This document shows, in pieces, positions 44,812 to 53,244 of a stretch of 56,742 bases of DNA; position 1 is the stretch's first letter, and each line of letters opens with the position of its first letter. The position numbers were made by a program, and so were the translations under genes. This DNA is from Sulfurospirillum tamanense (GTDB lineage: Bacteria; Campylobacterota; Campylobacteria; Campylobacterales; Campylobacteraceae). Location of the stretch: contig NZ_JAFHKK010000017.1 in assembly GCF_016937535.1 (NCBI RefSeq), positions 1-56,742 on the forward strand, given 5' to 3'. A model generated the notes under the pieces. The model saw only the letters and a program-made list of their open reading frames with translations. It was not told where the DNA came from and searched no databases.

Positions 44812-45932
44812 TGCCACTGCATATATTACAAAACATTGCAAAAAACCTTAAGGTGCTTTATGTGGAGGATGATCCAGAGATAGCCACGGTGCTTTCTTCG
44901 GTATTGAACGTCTTTTTTAAAGAAGTCTTACATGTAAACAACGGTGAAGAAGGATTGGCCGCATACGACGCCTATGCACCCCATTTGATTATCTCAGATA
45001 TTTCGATGCCAAAAATGAATGGCATTGTGATGTGTGAAACCATTAAGGCGCGCAATCCGCAGCAGCGGTTTATTTTTTCTACTGCCCACAGCGAAAGCCA
45101 TTTTTTGCTACAAGCAATTGCTTTGAATGCGGATGGGTATATCCTAAAACCCATTGAACACAATCAATTCATTGCGTTGCTTACAAAAGTCTGCCAAGAA
45201 ATTCAACGAGAGATGGATGCTCGTTCCTACCAAACGCAGCTTGAGTTACATGTAAAAGAAAAAACAAAAGAGATTCAAATAGCCAATGCCAAGTTGCGCG
45301 AACTCAATCAAGAGATTCACCACACTTTGGAGAGTACTATTTTATCGCTATCGGGAGTGGCAGAATCTCGCTCTCATGAGACAGGCTTACATGTAAAGCG
45401 GGTAGCTACGTATGCAGAATTTTTTGCCAAAGAACTTGGCCTGTCAAAGTCTGAGACAGACACCCTGCGCATTGTTTCACCTATGCATGACATTGGAAAA
45501 ATTGCCATTGAAGATCACATCTTAAAAAAGCCAGGCAAACTCACAGAATCTGAGTATGTGCGCATGCAAGAGCACGCGCGCTTGGGGTATGAGATGTTGC
45601 ACGATTCCAATTTGCCTTTATTTCAATATGCTGCTATTGTGGCGCATGAGCACCATGAAAAATTTAACGGCAAGGGTTATCCGCGAGGATTAAAAGGGGA
45701 AAAGATTCATATCTTTGGGCGCATTACAGCTTTTGCTGATGTGTTTGATGCACTCATTAGTGAACGTGTTTACAAAAAGCCTTGGCCTATTGAGCGCATT
45801 AAAATACTTATGGAAGAAGAAGCAGGAGAGCACTTTGACCCTGATATTGTGCGTATTTTTTTGCATCATATGGATTTCTTTATGCACACCAATGCAAGCT
45901 TAAAAGACACCACTTCTACCCCTTACATGTAG
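44811..45932 (+). CDS. Response regulator with HD-GYP c-di-GMP phosphodiesterase domain
   Basis: 373 residues. Receiver (1-125): VLYVEDDPEIATVL, LIISDISMPKMNG, FSTAHSES, ILKPIEHN. A coiled coil (150-175) connects to an HD-GYP domain (about 170-360) with MHDIGKIAIEDHILKKPGKLT, EHARLGYEML, HEHHEKFNGKGYPRGLKGEKI and ITAFADVFDAL. The GYP triad and the HD metal ligands are intact, so hydrolysis of c-di-GMP is expected, triggered by phosphorylation. The stop is part of a TACATGTA palindrome (45924). Last gene of the signalling operon. Confidence 0.94.
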   Translation: MPLHILQNIAKNLKVLYVEDDPEIATVLSSVLNVFFKEVLHVNNGEEGLAAYDAYAPHLIISDISMPKMNGIVMCETIKARNPQQRFIFSTAHSESHFLLQAIALNADGYILKPIEHNQFIALLTKVCQEIQREMDARSYQTQLELHVKEKTKEIQIANAKLRELNQEIHHTLESTILSLSGVAESRSHETGLHVKRVATYAEFFAKELGLSKSETDTLRIVSPMHDIGKIAIEDHILKKPGKLTESEYVRMQEHARLGYEMLHDSNLPLFQYAAIVAHEHHEKFNGKGYPRGLKGEKIHIFGRITAFADVFDALISERVYKKPWPIERIKILMEEEAGEHFDPDIVRIFLHHMDFFMHTNASLKDTTSTPYM

Positions 45933-45977
45933 CCATATAGGCTATCATGTCACAGTAATTATGCACAAAAGGACACG

Positions 45978-45983
45978 ATGTAA
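45978..45983 (+). promoter_or_regulatory. Start-stop element ATG-TAA overlapping the nfn start
   Basis: AAAAGGA is ideally spaced for an ATG at 45978 that is immediately followed by TAA; the TAA overlaps the real ATG (TAATG). Ribosomes could initiate on the minimal ORF and re-start. It may also be chance. Confidence 0.3.
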
Positions 45984-48226
45984 TGTATGAAATTATGCAA
46001 AAAAAGTTGCTAGCCCCTGGGATTGTTTCCATGGATATTTATGCACCTCTTTTGGCTGCGTCTGCAAAGCCTGGGCAGTTTTTGATTGTTAAAATGGATG
46101 AATTTGGCGAGCGCATTCCCTTGACTGTATGCGACGAAGACAAGGAGAAAGGCACTATTACCATCGTGTTTATGGCTATTGGCAAGAGTACGCAAGTTAT
46201 GGCACAGATGGAAGTGGGAGATGCCTTTAGTGATGTGGTGGGTCCCCTTGGGCGCATGAGTGAATTTATCCAGATGGATAAAGCACAGCTTGCTAAAGAG
46301 CGTGTAGTCTTTGTAGCAGGGGGTGTTGGAACCGCGCCTGTGTACCCGCAGGTCAAGTGGTTTGTAGACCAAGGGCTAGAGGTAGATGTTATCATTGGCG
46401 CGCGCTCCCGTGAATTAGTGATTTTAGAAGAGGCATTTCGTGCGCTCACGCCCAACGTGCACGTGTGTACGGATGATGGCACTTACGGGTTTAATGGCAA
46501 CGTGACCCAGCTTTTAGAGCATCTGATGGCCAATGAGCACAAGCCCTTTACTCACATGGTTGCTATTGGTCCGATGATTATGATGAAATTTGCCACCTTG
46601 ATGGCTAAAAAACTGGGCCTTGATGCAACCGTGAGCATGAACCCTTTGATGGTGGATGGCACGGGCATGTGCGGGGCCTGTCGGGTCATGATAGACGGCA
46701 AAGTCAAATTTGCTTGTGTGGATGGGCCAGAATTTGACGGGCACAAGGTAGATTTTGATGAAGCACAACGCCGTTTATGCCTTAAAGCCCAAGAGAAGCT
46801 TCCTAGCTGTGAAGAGGAAAATCCCAACTGCCCCACTCACCAAGAATCACAAAAAGAACCTAAACGAAAAGTGCATCCCAAGATGGCTGATGCCGCATGG
46901 CGCGTGGGCAATTTTGCAGAAGTCAACCTTGGCTACACCATGGAAGAAGCCATCATCGAGGCCAACCGTTGCTTGGACTGTAAAACCCCCTCTTGCGTTT
47001 TGTCTTGCCCAGTGGGCGTGGATATTCCTGGTTTCATTCGAAAGCTAAAAACAGGAGACATGCAAGGTGCGGCCCAGTTGTTGGCCCAGCACACCAAACT
47101 CCCTTCGGTGTGTGGAAGGGTTTGTCCTCAGGAAAAACAGTGTGAGATGGTGTGCGTGACGGGCATCAAAAAAGACCCTGTTTCGATTGGGCTTTTGGAG
47201 CGCTTTGTGGGGGATTGGGCACTGGAAAATCTCGTTGTAGCCCCAGTGGAAAAAAACGGCAAAAAAGTCGCCGTAGTGGGAAGTGGCCCTGCCGGACTAG
47301 CAGCAGCAGCGGAGCTTGCTTCGTTGGGGTATGGGGTTGAGGTGTTTGAATCTTTGCATAAACTTGGCGGGGTTTTGGCTTATGGCATCCCCTCTTTTCG
47401 CCTCCCTAAAGAGATTGTTGCGGGCGAAATTGGGCGGATAGAATCCCTTGGTGTGCTTTTTCACACCAATGTTGTTGTCGGAAAAACCCTTGATGTGGAC
47501 ACGTTGCTAGCAGGCGATTTTGATGCTGTTTTTATTGGGAGCGGGGCAGGTTTCCCACGTTTTATGGGTATCAAGGGCGAAAATGCGCTAGGCGTGCTCT
47601 CTGCTAATGAGTTTCTTACTCGCGTTAACCTTATGCGTGGTCACGAAGAGGGGTATCAAACACCCACCACCATCGGCCAAAAAGTCGTGGTGGTGGGAGC
47701 GGGTAATGTCTCCATGGATGCCGCGCGTGTGGCCAAGCGCTTGGGCGCTGTGACGTGCGTCGTGTACCGTCGCAGCGAAGCGGAAATCCCCGCGCGCGCC
47801 GAAGAGGTGGAGCACGCCAAGGAGGAGGGTGTGGCGTTTCATTTGCTCACCAATCCTGTGGAAATTCTCAGTGATGAGAGCGGTCACGTGTGTGGGGTAA
47901 AGTGTGTTCAAATGACCCTCGGGGAGCCTGATGCAGACGGACGGCGCAGTCCTAGGGCGCTAGAGGGATCTGAATTTGTTTTGGAGGCCGATACGGTCAT
48001 CATGTCCATTGGTACGATGCCAAACGACCTTGTAACTGCAAGCACCAAGGGCCTTGAAGTGGGTCGGCAAGGAACTATTTTAGTGCGCGAAAACAGTACT
48101 CAAACTTCTCGCAAAGGGGTATTTGCAGGGGGTGACATTGTCACAGGCGCGGCTACGGTCATTGAGGCAATGGGTGCTGGCAAACAAGCCGCAATGGAGA
48201 TTGATAAGTACATTAGAGGTCTTTAG
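45983..48226 (+). CDS. Fused NfnA-NfnB-type ferredoxin:NADP transhydrogenase / glutamate-synthase-like flavoprotein
   Basis: 747 residues. Residues 1-280 are the ferredoxin-NADP reductase-like NfnA/SudB part: GQFLIVKMDEFGERIPLTVCD (FAD), VFVAGGVGTAPVYPQ (NAD) and the [2Fe-2S] cysteines in GTGMCGACRVMI and CVDGPEFD. Residues 300-747 are NfnB/GltD-like: CLDCKTPSCVLSCPVGVDIP and CGRVCPQEKQCEMVCV (4Fe-4S clusters), then VAVVGSGPAGLAAAAELA (FAD) and VVVVGAGNVSMDAARVAKRLGA (NADPH). A single polypeptide replaces the usual two subunits. An electron-bifurcating NADH/ferredoxin/NADPH role is likely; an NADPH sulfide/polysulfide reductase or glutamate synthase partner role is an alternative. ATG 45983 overlaps a start-stop ATGTAA. 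Confidence 0.9.
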   Translation: MYEIMQKKLLAPGIVSMDIYAPLLAASAKPGQFLIVKMDEFGERIPLTVCDEDKEKGTITIVFMAIGKSTQVMAQMEVGDAFSDVVGPLGRMSEFIQMDKAQLAKERVVFVAGGVGTAPVYPQVKWFVDQGLEVDVIIGARSRELVILEEAFRALTPNVHVCTDDGTYGFNGNVTQLLEHLMANEHKPFTHMVAIGPMIMMKFATLMAKKLGLDATVSMNPLMVDGTGMCGACRVMIDGKVKFACVDGPEFDGHKVDFDEAQRRLCLKAQEKLPSCEEENPNCPTHQESQKEPKRKVHPKMADAAWRVGNFAEVNLGYTMEEAIIEANRCLDCKTPSCVLSCPVGVDIPGFIRKLKTGDMQGAAQLLAQHTKLPSVCGRVCPQEKQCEMVCVTGIKKDPVSIGLLERFVGDWALENLVVAPVEKNGKKVAVVGSGPAGLAAAAELASLGYGVEVFESLHKLGGVLAYGIPSFRLPKEIVAGEIGRIESLGVLFHTNVVVGKTLDVDTLLAGDFDAVFIGSGAGFPRFMGIKGENALGVLSANEFLTRVNLMRGHEEGYQTPTTIGQKVVVVGAGNVSMDAARVAKRLGAVTCVVYRRSEAEIPARAEEVEHAKEEGVAFHLLTNPVEILSDESGHVCGVKCVQMTLGEPDADGRRSPRALEGSEFVLEADTVIMSIGTMPNDLVTASTKGLEVGRQGTILVRENSTQTSRKGVFAGGDIVTGAATVIEAMGAGKQAAMEIDKYIRGL

Positions 48227-48921
48227 GCCTCTTGTGCCATCTCTACAAACAAAAAATGCGCAGGGGTTGTGGCCTTTACATGTAAAGCCTCTTCATTAGT
48301 AATTTCAGCCCCATCTCCTGCCTCAATGGGTGTGCCATTTAACAAAGCGCTCCCTTCAATTTGCACAAAATAGAGCTGGCGGTTTGGGGTAATGGGAACA
48401 CTAAGAGCACTGTTCGCGTCTAATTCGCTCACCCAAATTGAGGCGTCTTGGTGTAGTTTTACCCCGCCTTCTTTTGACACTAACGGCAAAAGGGTATTGT
48501 GGCGCATTTCTTTAGAAAAACGGCGCGACCCATACAAGGTTGGTAAGCCTTTTTCGGGCGGTAAAATCCACAGTTGCAAGAGCCGTAAAGGCGTGATTGC
48601 ATGGCGGTTATACTCGGAATGCTCAACCCCATTGCCCGCACTCATGTACTGCATGTCGCCTCGGGATAGGGTTTCTGCGTTACCTAGCGAATCTTTATGG
48701 GTGAGTTCGCCCTCGATGACATAGGTGATGATTTCCATGTCGCGGTGCGGGTGGGTGTCAAACCCGCTTTGGGGAGCAATGATGTCATCATTGAGCACGC
48801 GCAACACGCCAAAACGAACATTGTTGGGGTTGTGGTATTGGGCAAAAGAGAAGTGAAAACGGCTTGTTAGCCACCCTTGTTGAGAGGTAAAAAGAGACGA
48901 TGAAGAGCGCACTGTAATCAT
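48223..48921 (-). CDS. Pirin family protein (bicupin)
   Basis: A 232-residue Pirin. The N-terminal cupin has HPHRDMEIITYVIEGELTHKDSLG (metal-binding His residues) and the GNGVEHSEYN segment. Bacterial pirins are iron-binding, with quercetinase or redox-sensor activities; the substrate is not known. The longer open frame is rejected because ATG 48921 has AAGGA and the homology begins there. It is divergent from the PsiE-family gene and its end overlaps the nfn end by four bases. Confidence 0.92.
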   Translation of the reverse strand: MITVRSSSSLFTSQQGWLTSRFHFSFAQYHNPNNVRFGVLRVLNDDIIAPQSGFDTHPHRDMEIITYVIEGELTHKDSLGNAETLSRGDMQYMSAGNGVEHSEYNRHAITPLRLLQLWILPPEKGLPTLYGSRRFSKEMRHNTLLPLVSKEGGVKLHQDASIWVSELDANSALSVPITPNRQLYFVQIEGSALLNGTPIEAGDGAEITNEEALHVKATTPAHFLFVEMAQEA

Positions 48922-48948
48922 GAGGGTTCCTTTTTTTAAGAAAGGTAT

Positions 48949-48968
48949 ATGTAACAACGCAGTTACAT
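48949..48968. promoter_or_regulatory. Operator-like inverted repeat in the pirin-psiE divergent region
   Basis: ATGTAAC-N6-GTTACAT is a perfect 7-bp inverted repeat, 20 bases long. It overlaps the proposed -35 (TTACAT, 48963-48968) of the psiE-side promoter and lies 28 bases upstream of the pirin start, so a bound dimer could block both. The half-site resembles that of the iterated palindrome, but the spacing differs. The regulator is not in the window. Confidence 0.55.
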
Positions 48969-48986
48969 GAGGTTTTCAAAACAGAG

Positions 48987-48992
48987 TATAAT
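48987..48992 (+). promoter_or_regulatory. Sigma-70 promoter -10 box of the PsiE-family gene
   Basis: Perfect TATAAT, 18 bases downstream of TTACAT (48963-48968, a -35 with four of six matches). Predicted start near 48999, 22 bases ahead of GTG 49021. Confidence 0.65.
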
Positions 48993-49020
48993 GCCAAAAA
49001 ATTAACAACAAGGAAACGCC

Positions 49021-49422
49021 GTGGGCCAATACCTGAGTCTTCAAAAAGCTCCCGAATATATTAAGTTTAGTATCACATTTCTTTTATTTGTGTTGGTTAA
49101 AGATTTTTCAGCGGTAGATTCTTTCTCAACTTTGGCGGTAGCGCTGCTTGAATTTATCATCATTCTTGAGTTGGTTCATATGCTCATTGGCTTTTTGTTT
49201 AATGAGGGAAATCGTATTAAATTACGCTTGATGATTGATTCGACCATTGTTTTTTTCATTCGTGACATCATGCTCATCGTTAATGACAAATTTGATATGG
49301 CAAAAATTGTTTCAGTGTTGGGCATCATTGCGGCGCTGTTTGTGTTTCGCATTGTTGCTACGAAGTACAGTCCGTCGGTCATCGAAGAGGAAATTAGTGG
49401 ACGTATTAAAAAAATAGGATGA
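49021..49422 (+). CDS. PsiE-family membrane protein
   Basis: A 133-residue protein with four hydrophobic helices (about 17-33, 36-58, 67-92, 98-117) and the family pattern LELVHMLIGFLFNEGNRIKLRLMIDSTIVFFIRDIML. PsiE (phosphate-starvation-inducible) proteins are of unknown biochemical function. The start is GTG 49021 with AAGGA upstream. Its own promoter overlaps a putative operator shared with the pirin gene. Confidence 0.85.
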   Translation: MGQYLSLQKAPEYIKFSITFLLFVLVKDFSAVDSFSTLAVALLEFIIILELVHMLIGFLFNEGNRIKLRLMIDSTIVFFIRDIMLIVNDKFDMAKIVSVLGIIAALFVFRIVATKYSPSVIEEEISGRIKKIG

Positions 49423-49442
49423 TACAAAACTTCCCATTTTTA

Positions 49443-49470
49443 AAAGAACTGTTTTAAAAATAGTTCTTGC
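49443..49470 (+). terminator. Hairpin after the PsiE-family gene
   Basis: AAGAACT (49444-49450) pairs with AGTTCTT (49462-49468), with additional T/A pairing inside the loop, followed 6 bases later by a CTTTTTT run. Reasonable intrinsic terminator. Confidence 0.5.
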
Positions 49471-49512
49471 CATGCTTTTTTCATGGGGGCTTGTGTATCC
49501 TAGAAAGATTTC

Positions 49513-51195
49513 ATGCTAAAGGCAACAAGGATGTTAGAGCGTCAATTTCAAAAGATAGCACTGCTTTTTGGATTTTTATTTTTAGGGGTTTTTGCCCTTT
49601 CTTGGATAGTGCAAAGCCCTGTGTTTGTGGGCACCATGGCACTGTGTTTAGCAATAGTGTGCGCCGCAGCTATGTACGGCGGTGTTGTTCGTCCTGTTGC
49701 AAAATCTCTCACGTTGCTCGAATCTCTTGATGCGCGTCAAAAAGAGGAGCGTGAAGCCATTAAGCAGACGTTTGATGGGACGCAAAAACCTTGGTTGAAA
49801 AAACTTTTTGGAAAAGTGTATGCCTTGATTGGTATCTTGACCCGTTTAAGTGAAAACTACTCTGAAAGTGCGGGTAAAAACTCTATTGCTACGGCCCAAT
49901 TAATGTTTTCTATCGACACAATGTCTAAAAAACTCGAAGAAAAAGCAGCATCAATTCTAGAAATTTCAGCTTCAGCGCAAAATATTTTTGAACATGTAAC
50001 CAAAGTCAGTGTCAATTCTCAAGAGGCTTCTAATTTTGCTAAGCTCTCCATGCGCGAGAGCACAAAAAGCATGGAAGAATTAAATGAAATCATTCAAAGC
50101 ATGGAAACCATCAACCTTCAAACCACAGAATCCTCCACTAAGGTTAATGATTTAAAAGAAAAATCTATTACGATTCACAATGTAACGACAGTGATTGATG
50201 ACATTGCAGATCAGACCAATCTTTTGGCTCTTAATGCCGCTATTGAGGCTGCGCGAGCAGGGGAGCACGGGCGTGGGTTTGCGGTGGTGGCAGAAGAGGT
50301 GCGCAATTTAGCAGAACGCACTTCAAAATCTACAGGTGAAGTAACAATCATCGTGAAGCAAATCCAACAAGACACAAACGAGGTTTTTGCAAGTATGGAG
50401 GCGTTGCGTGGTGCCATTGAAAAAGCCAGCACAAAAGTGTCGCACGTGGGTGAAGAGATTAAACACTTTATCACCAATGCACAAAAAATAGAAGAGCAGA
50501 TTGATGCTATCGCAAAAAGTTCAGACTACAACAGTGACCAGTTGCTTACCATTCGTGATGCCATTGCAAAAATTAGTGAACAACTGGAATCTGGCACCAA
50601 AGAGATGCGCGAGATTTCAGGCCAAACCGAAGCGATTATCGCAGGGGCTGAGGTGGCCCATGAAAGCTTGAGCGCTTTTGCTATGGATGCTTACCATGAA
50701 AAAATGTTTGGTTTGTGTAAAGAAGCTAAAAAAGCCGTAGAAAGTGCCTTCGAAGGGGCAATTTCAAGTGGGAAACTAAGTCAAGAAGATGTGTTTGACA
50801 CAGCATTTAAGCCCATTCCAAACACTAATCCTCAAAAGTATACCACCCGATATGACAGTTTTACCGATAAAGTTTTTGCACCCATTGTGGATGCTATCAT
50901 GAAAGAAAACACCAATGCACTCTACGCAGTAGCTATGCATAAATCAGGTTATATTTCTACCCACAACGCCAGAGCACCCTTGAGTGGAAATTATGAAAAA
51001 GACCTTTTTGCTAACCGCTCTAAGCGCATTTTTACCGATCGAGGTGTGCGTGGAGCTAACCATGAAAAACCTGTTTTATTGCAAACATACCGCAGGGAAG
51101 ATGGGGTAATTATGCATGATATTTCTGTGCCCATTTATGTAGGAGGGCGACACTGGGGCGGGTTTCGCATTGGCTACAAACCCAGTGCCGCATAA
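49513..51195 (+). CDS. Methyl-accepting chemotaxis protein with a C-terminal cytoplasmic sensor-like domain
   Basis: 560 residues. Two adjacent N-terminal transmembrane helices (about 14-32, 36-58) with almost no periplasmic part. The signalling domain (about 140-400) has the highly conserved hairpin [40 protein letters not shown]. After it, about 430-560 form a separate domain with [43 protein letters not shown] and [17 protein letters not shown], a Cache-like ligand-binding layout I recall from other inverted-topology receptors. Sensing is thus probably cytoplasmic. No own promoter of sigma-28 or sigma-54 type was found. Confidence 0.88.
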   Translation: MLKATRMLERQFQKIALLFGFLFLGVFALSWIVQSPVFVGTMALCLAIVCAAAMYGGVVRPVAKSLTLLESLDARQKEEREAIKQTFDGTQKPWLKKLFGKVYALIGILTRLSENYSESAGKNSIATAQLMFSIDTMSKKLEEKAASILEISASAQNIFEHVTKVSVNSQEASNFAKLSMRESTKSMEELNEIIQSMETINLQTTESSTKVNDLKEKSITIHNVTTVIDDIADQTNLLALNAAIEAARAGEHGRGFAVVAEEVRNLAERTSKSTGEVTIIVKQIQQDTNEVFASMEALRGAIEKASTKVSHVGEEIKHFITNAQKIEEQIDAIAKSSDYNSDQLLTIRDAIAKISEQLESGTKEMREISGQTEAIIAGAEVAHESLSAFAMDAYHEKMFGLCKEAKKAVESAFEGAISSGKLSQEDVFDTAFKPIPNTNPQKYTTRYDSFTDKVFAPIVDAIMKENTNALYAVAMHKSGYISTHNARAPLSGNYEKDLFANRSKRIFTDRGVRGANHEKPVLLQTYRREDGVIMHDISVPIYVGGRHWGGFRIGYKPSAA

Positions 51196-51210
51196 TTTTT
51201 GTTGATACAG

Positions 51211-51810
51211 TTATAAACTTTTTGGCTTTTGCATCTTGCACGGTACCCCAAAGGCAACTGTGTTGGGGTCGATGTTTGAAATAACCACGGACCCAGCCCC
51301 AATGGCACTTTCTCTACCGATGTGGATATTTTGAATCACACAAGACCCAATGCCTACATGTACCAAATCTTCTACAATCACTTTGCGGGCAATGGAGACA
51401 TTAGGGGAGATGTGTGTAAAGTCTCCTACACTGCTTTCGTGTTCTACAATAGCACCCGAATTTAAAATCACCCCATCTCCAATGCGTGCTTTTGCATTGA
51501 CGACCACATTGGGCATCACAACAGTTCCTTGACCAAGGGTAGCACTTGGAGAGATGACTGCTGTGGGGTGGATAAGGGTGGCAATTTCAAAACCTTGCGC
51601 GACGAGTTTTGTAAAGAGTGCTTTGCGGGTGTGGTTGCTAGCAACTCCAAGGGCAACTGGGATTTTTTGGTCTGAAGAAATGGCATCAAGCCCAGAGTGG
51701 TCTGAATCTGTACCGTCAATGTAGACTATTTCTTCATATCCACATGCTTGGGCGATGTCAGCAAGCACAAGCCCGTGACCAGAAGAGCCGTAGATGTAAA
51801 TGACTTTCAT
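51211..51810 (-). CDS. PglD/NeuD-type sugar O- or N-acetyltransferase (hexapeptide repeat)
   Basis: A 199-residue protein: an N-terminal Rossmann-like domain (VIYIYGSSGHGLVLADIA) followed by a left-handed beta-helix with [LIV]GxxxV hexapeptides (from about residue 85) and the C-terminal GVPCKMQK. The catalytic His expected in PglD (GAIVEHESSVGDFTHISPNVSI) is present. It acetylates UDP-4-amino sugars in bacillosamine/legionaminic pathways. No other sugar genes are in the window, so the substrate is inferred only from the family. ATG 51810 has AAAGGA upstream. Confidence 0.88.
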   Translation of the reverse strand: MKVIYIYGSSGHGLVLADIAQACGYEEIVYIDGTDSDHSGLDAISSDQKIPVALGVASNHTRKALFTKLVAQGFEIATLIHPTAVISPSATLGQGTVVMPNVVVNAKARIGDGVILNSGAIVEHESSVGDFTHISPNVSIARKVIVEDLVHVGIGSCVIQNIHIGRESAIGAGSVVISNIDPNTVAFGVPCKMQKPKSL

Positions 51811-51839
51811 GGGAATCCTTTGGTGATTTTTTATGCTAG

Positions 51840-51845
51840 ATTATA
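51840..51845 (-). promoter_or_regulatory. -10 box of the PglD-like gene
   Basis: On the minus strand TATAAT in the context TGCGCTATAAT is 30 bases before ATG 51810. It shares the 130-base divergent region with purU. Confidence 0.6.
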
Positions 51846-51909
51846 GCGCAGACTTCTTAGCAAATCCCTTGAAAAACGCTCCACATGTCCCGCCTAAGCA
51901 CAGTTTTGG

Positions 51910-51915
51910 TAAAAT
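51910..51915 (+). promoter_or_regulatory. -10 box of purU
   Basis: TAAAAT, preceded by TTTGG, lies 26 bases before ATG 51941. Good position for a short leader with GGAG as ribosome site. Confidence 0.5.
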
Positions 51916-51940
51916 ACTCCTTTTTTACTTTGGAGCGCGT

Positions 51941-52774
51941 ATGAGACAGTATGTTTTGAAAATTGATTGCAAAGACGAAAAAGGGCTGATTTATCGCATT
52001 GCTGATGTGGTCTTTAAATACCAACTTAACATTGTGAAAAACGATGAGTTTGTAGATGCTGAGCGAGGGCGGTTTTTTATGCGCGCGGTGCTTAGCGGAG
52101 AAGCAGATATGGGAGCATTTCAAGGGACCCTTGGGGCGATGTTGCCAAGCGATGCGGCGATTTATTGCAGCCAAGAGCGCAAGAAAAACATTGTAATTAT
52201 GGGGACCAAAGAGAGCCATTGTTTGGGTGATATTTTGCTTAAACATGATAGCAATGACCTCAATGCCAATATCTTAGCCATCGTTTCAAATTACGATGAT
52301 TTGCGCCCTCTAGCGCAAAAGTTTGACATTCCCTACCATTATGTTTCCCATGCAGGTTTAGAGCGCGAAACGCATGAAGCGAGGGTTCTTGAAGTGTTAG
52401 GGGATTATACGATTGACTTTTTAGTGCTGGCTAAATACATGCGGATTCTTTCACCTTCGTTTGTGTCGCACTATGCCAAAAAAACCATCAACATTCACCA
52501 CTCCTTTTTGCCTGCTTTTATTGGCGCTAATCCCTACAAGCAAGCCCATGAGCGGGGGGTAAAAATCATTGGCGCGACGGCGCATTTTGTGACTAATGAC
52601 TTGGATGAGGGGCCCATCATCGCTCAAGATGTCATTCATGTGAGCCATGAGATGGGCTGGAAAGAGATGCAGCGTGCGGGGCGAAATGTCGAAAAAGTCG
52701 TGCTTTCTAATGCTCTTGATTTAGCTTTAGAAGACCGCATTTTTGTACATGAAAATAAGACGATTATTTTCTAA
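51941..52774 (+). CDS. purU: Formyltetrahydrofolate deformylase
   Basis: Hydrolyses 10-formyl-THF to formate and THF, balancing the one-carbon pool and, in some bacteria, feeding formate to purine synthesis. 277 residues: an ACT-like domain (1-85, YVLKIDCKDEKGLIYRIADVV) and a formyltransferase domain with VSHAGLERETHE, INIHHSFLPAFIGANPYKQAHERGVKIIGATAHFVTNDLDEGPII (catalytic Asn-His-Asp set). The upstream in-frame ATG is rejected since GGAG lies before ATG 51941. Followed immediately by trmL. Confidence 0.95.
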   Translation: MRQYVLKIDCKDEKGLIYRIADVVFKYQLNIVKNDEFVDAERGRFFMRAVLSGEADMGAFQGTLGAMLPSDAAIYCSQERKKNIVIMGTKESHCLGDILLKHDSNDLNANILAIVSNYDDLRPLAQKFDIPYHYVSHAGLERETHEARVLEVLGDYTIDFLVLAKYMRILSPSFVSHYAKKTINIHHSFLPAFIGANPYKQAHERGVKIIGATAHFVTNDLDEGPIIAQDVIHVSHEMGWKEMQRAGRNVEKVVLSNALDLALEDRIFVHENKTIIF

Positions 52775-53244
52775 TGTTTAACATCGTTTTAGTACATCCG
52801 CAAATCCCCCAAAACACGGGAAGCATTGGGCGCATGTGTGTCAATACCGATTGCGCGCTTCACATCATTAAGCCCACAGTGTTTGATTTGAGTGAAAAAG
52901 CCGTACGGCGCGCGGGGCTTGATTATTGGCATTTGCTAGAGCTACATGTATGGGAAAATGTGGAAGCGTTTTTGGAAGCAAATGCCACCAAAGAAGAGCG
53001 CTTTTTTTACGCTACGACCAAAACCAAACAGCGTTATTTTGACGTGCGGTATCAGCCTGGGGATTTTTTGTTCTTTGGAGGCGAATCTACAGGGCTTCCC
53101 ATGGAGCTCATGCAACGGCGTTTTGAAAATGCTGTGACTATTCCCATGGGAAAACAAGGGCGTAGCCTCAACCAAGCCACCAGCGCAGGGATTGTGTTGT
53201 ATGAAGCCATTCGTCAAAACTACGAGGCGTTTGCGGCGCTGTGA
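52774..53244 (+). CDS. trmL: tRNA (cytidine/uridine-34-2'-O)-methyltransferase TrmL
   Basis: SPOUT-fold methyltransferase modifying the wobble base of some leucine tRNAs. 156 residues with NIVLVHPQIPQNTGSIGRMC at the N-terminus and the knotted SAM site LFFGGESTGLP, RFENAVTIPMGKQGRSLNQATSAGIVLYEA. Its ATG shares a base with the purU stop (TAATG). The following gene overlaps by four bases. Function assigned by family. Confidence 0.94.
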   Translation: MFNIVLVHPQIPQNTGSIGRMCVNTDCALHIIKPTVFDLSEKAVRRAGLDYWHLLELHVWENVEAFLEANATKEERFFYATTKTKQRYFDVRYQPGDFLFFGGESTGLPMELMQRRFENAVTIPMGKQGRSLNQATSAGIVLYEAIRQNYEAFAAL

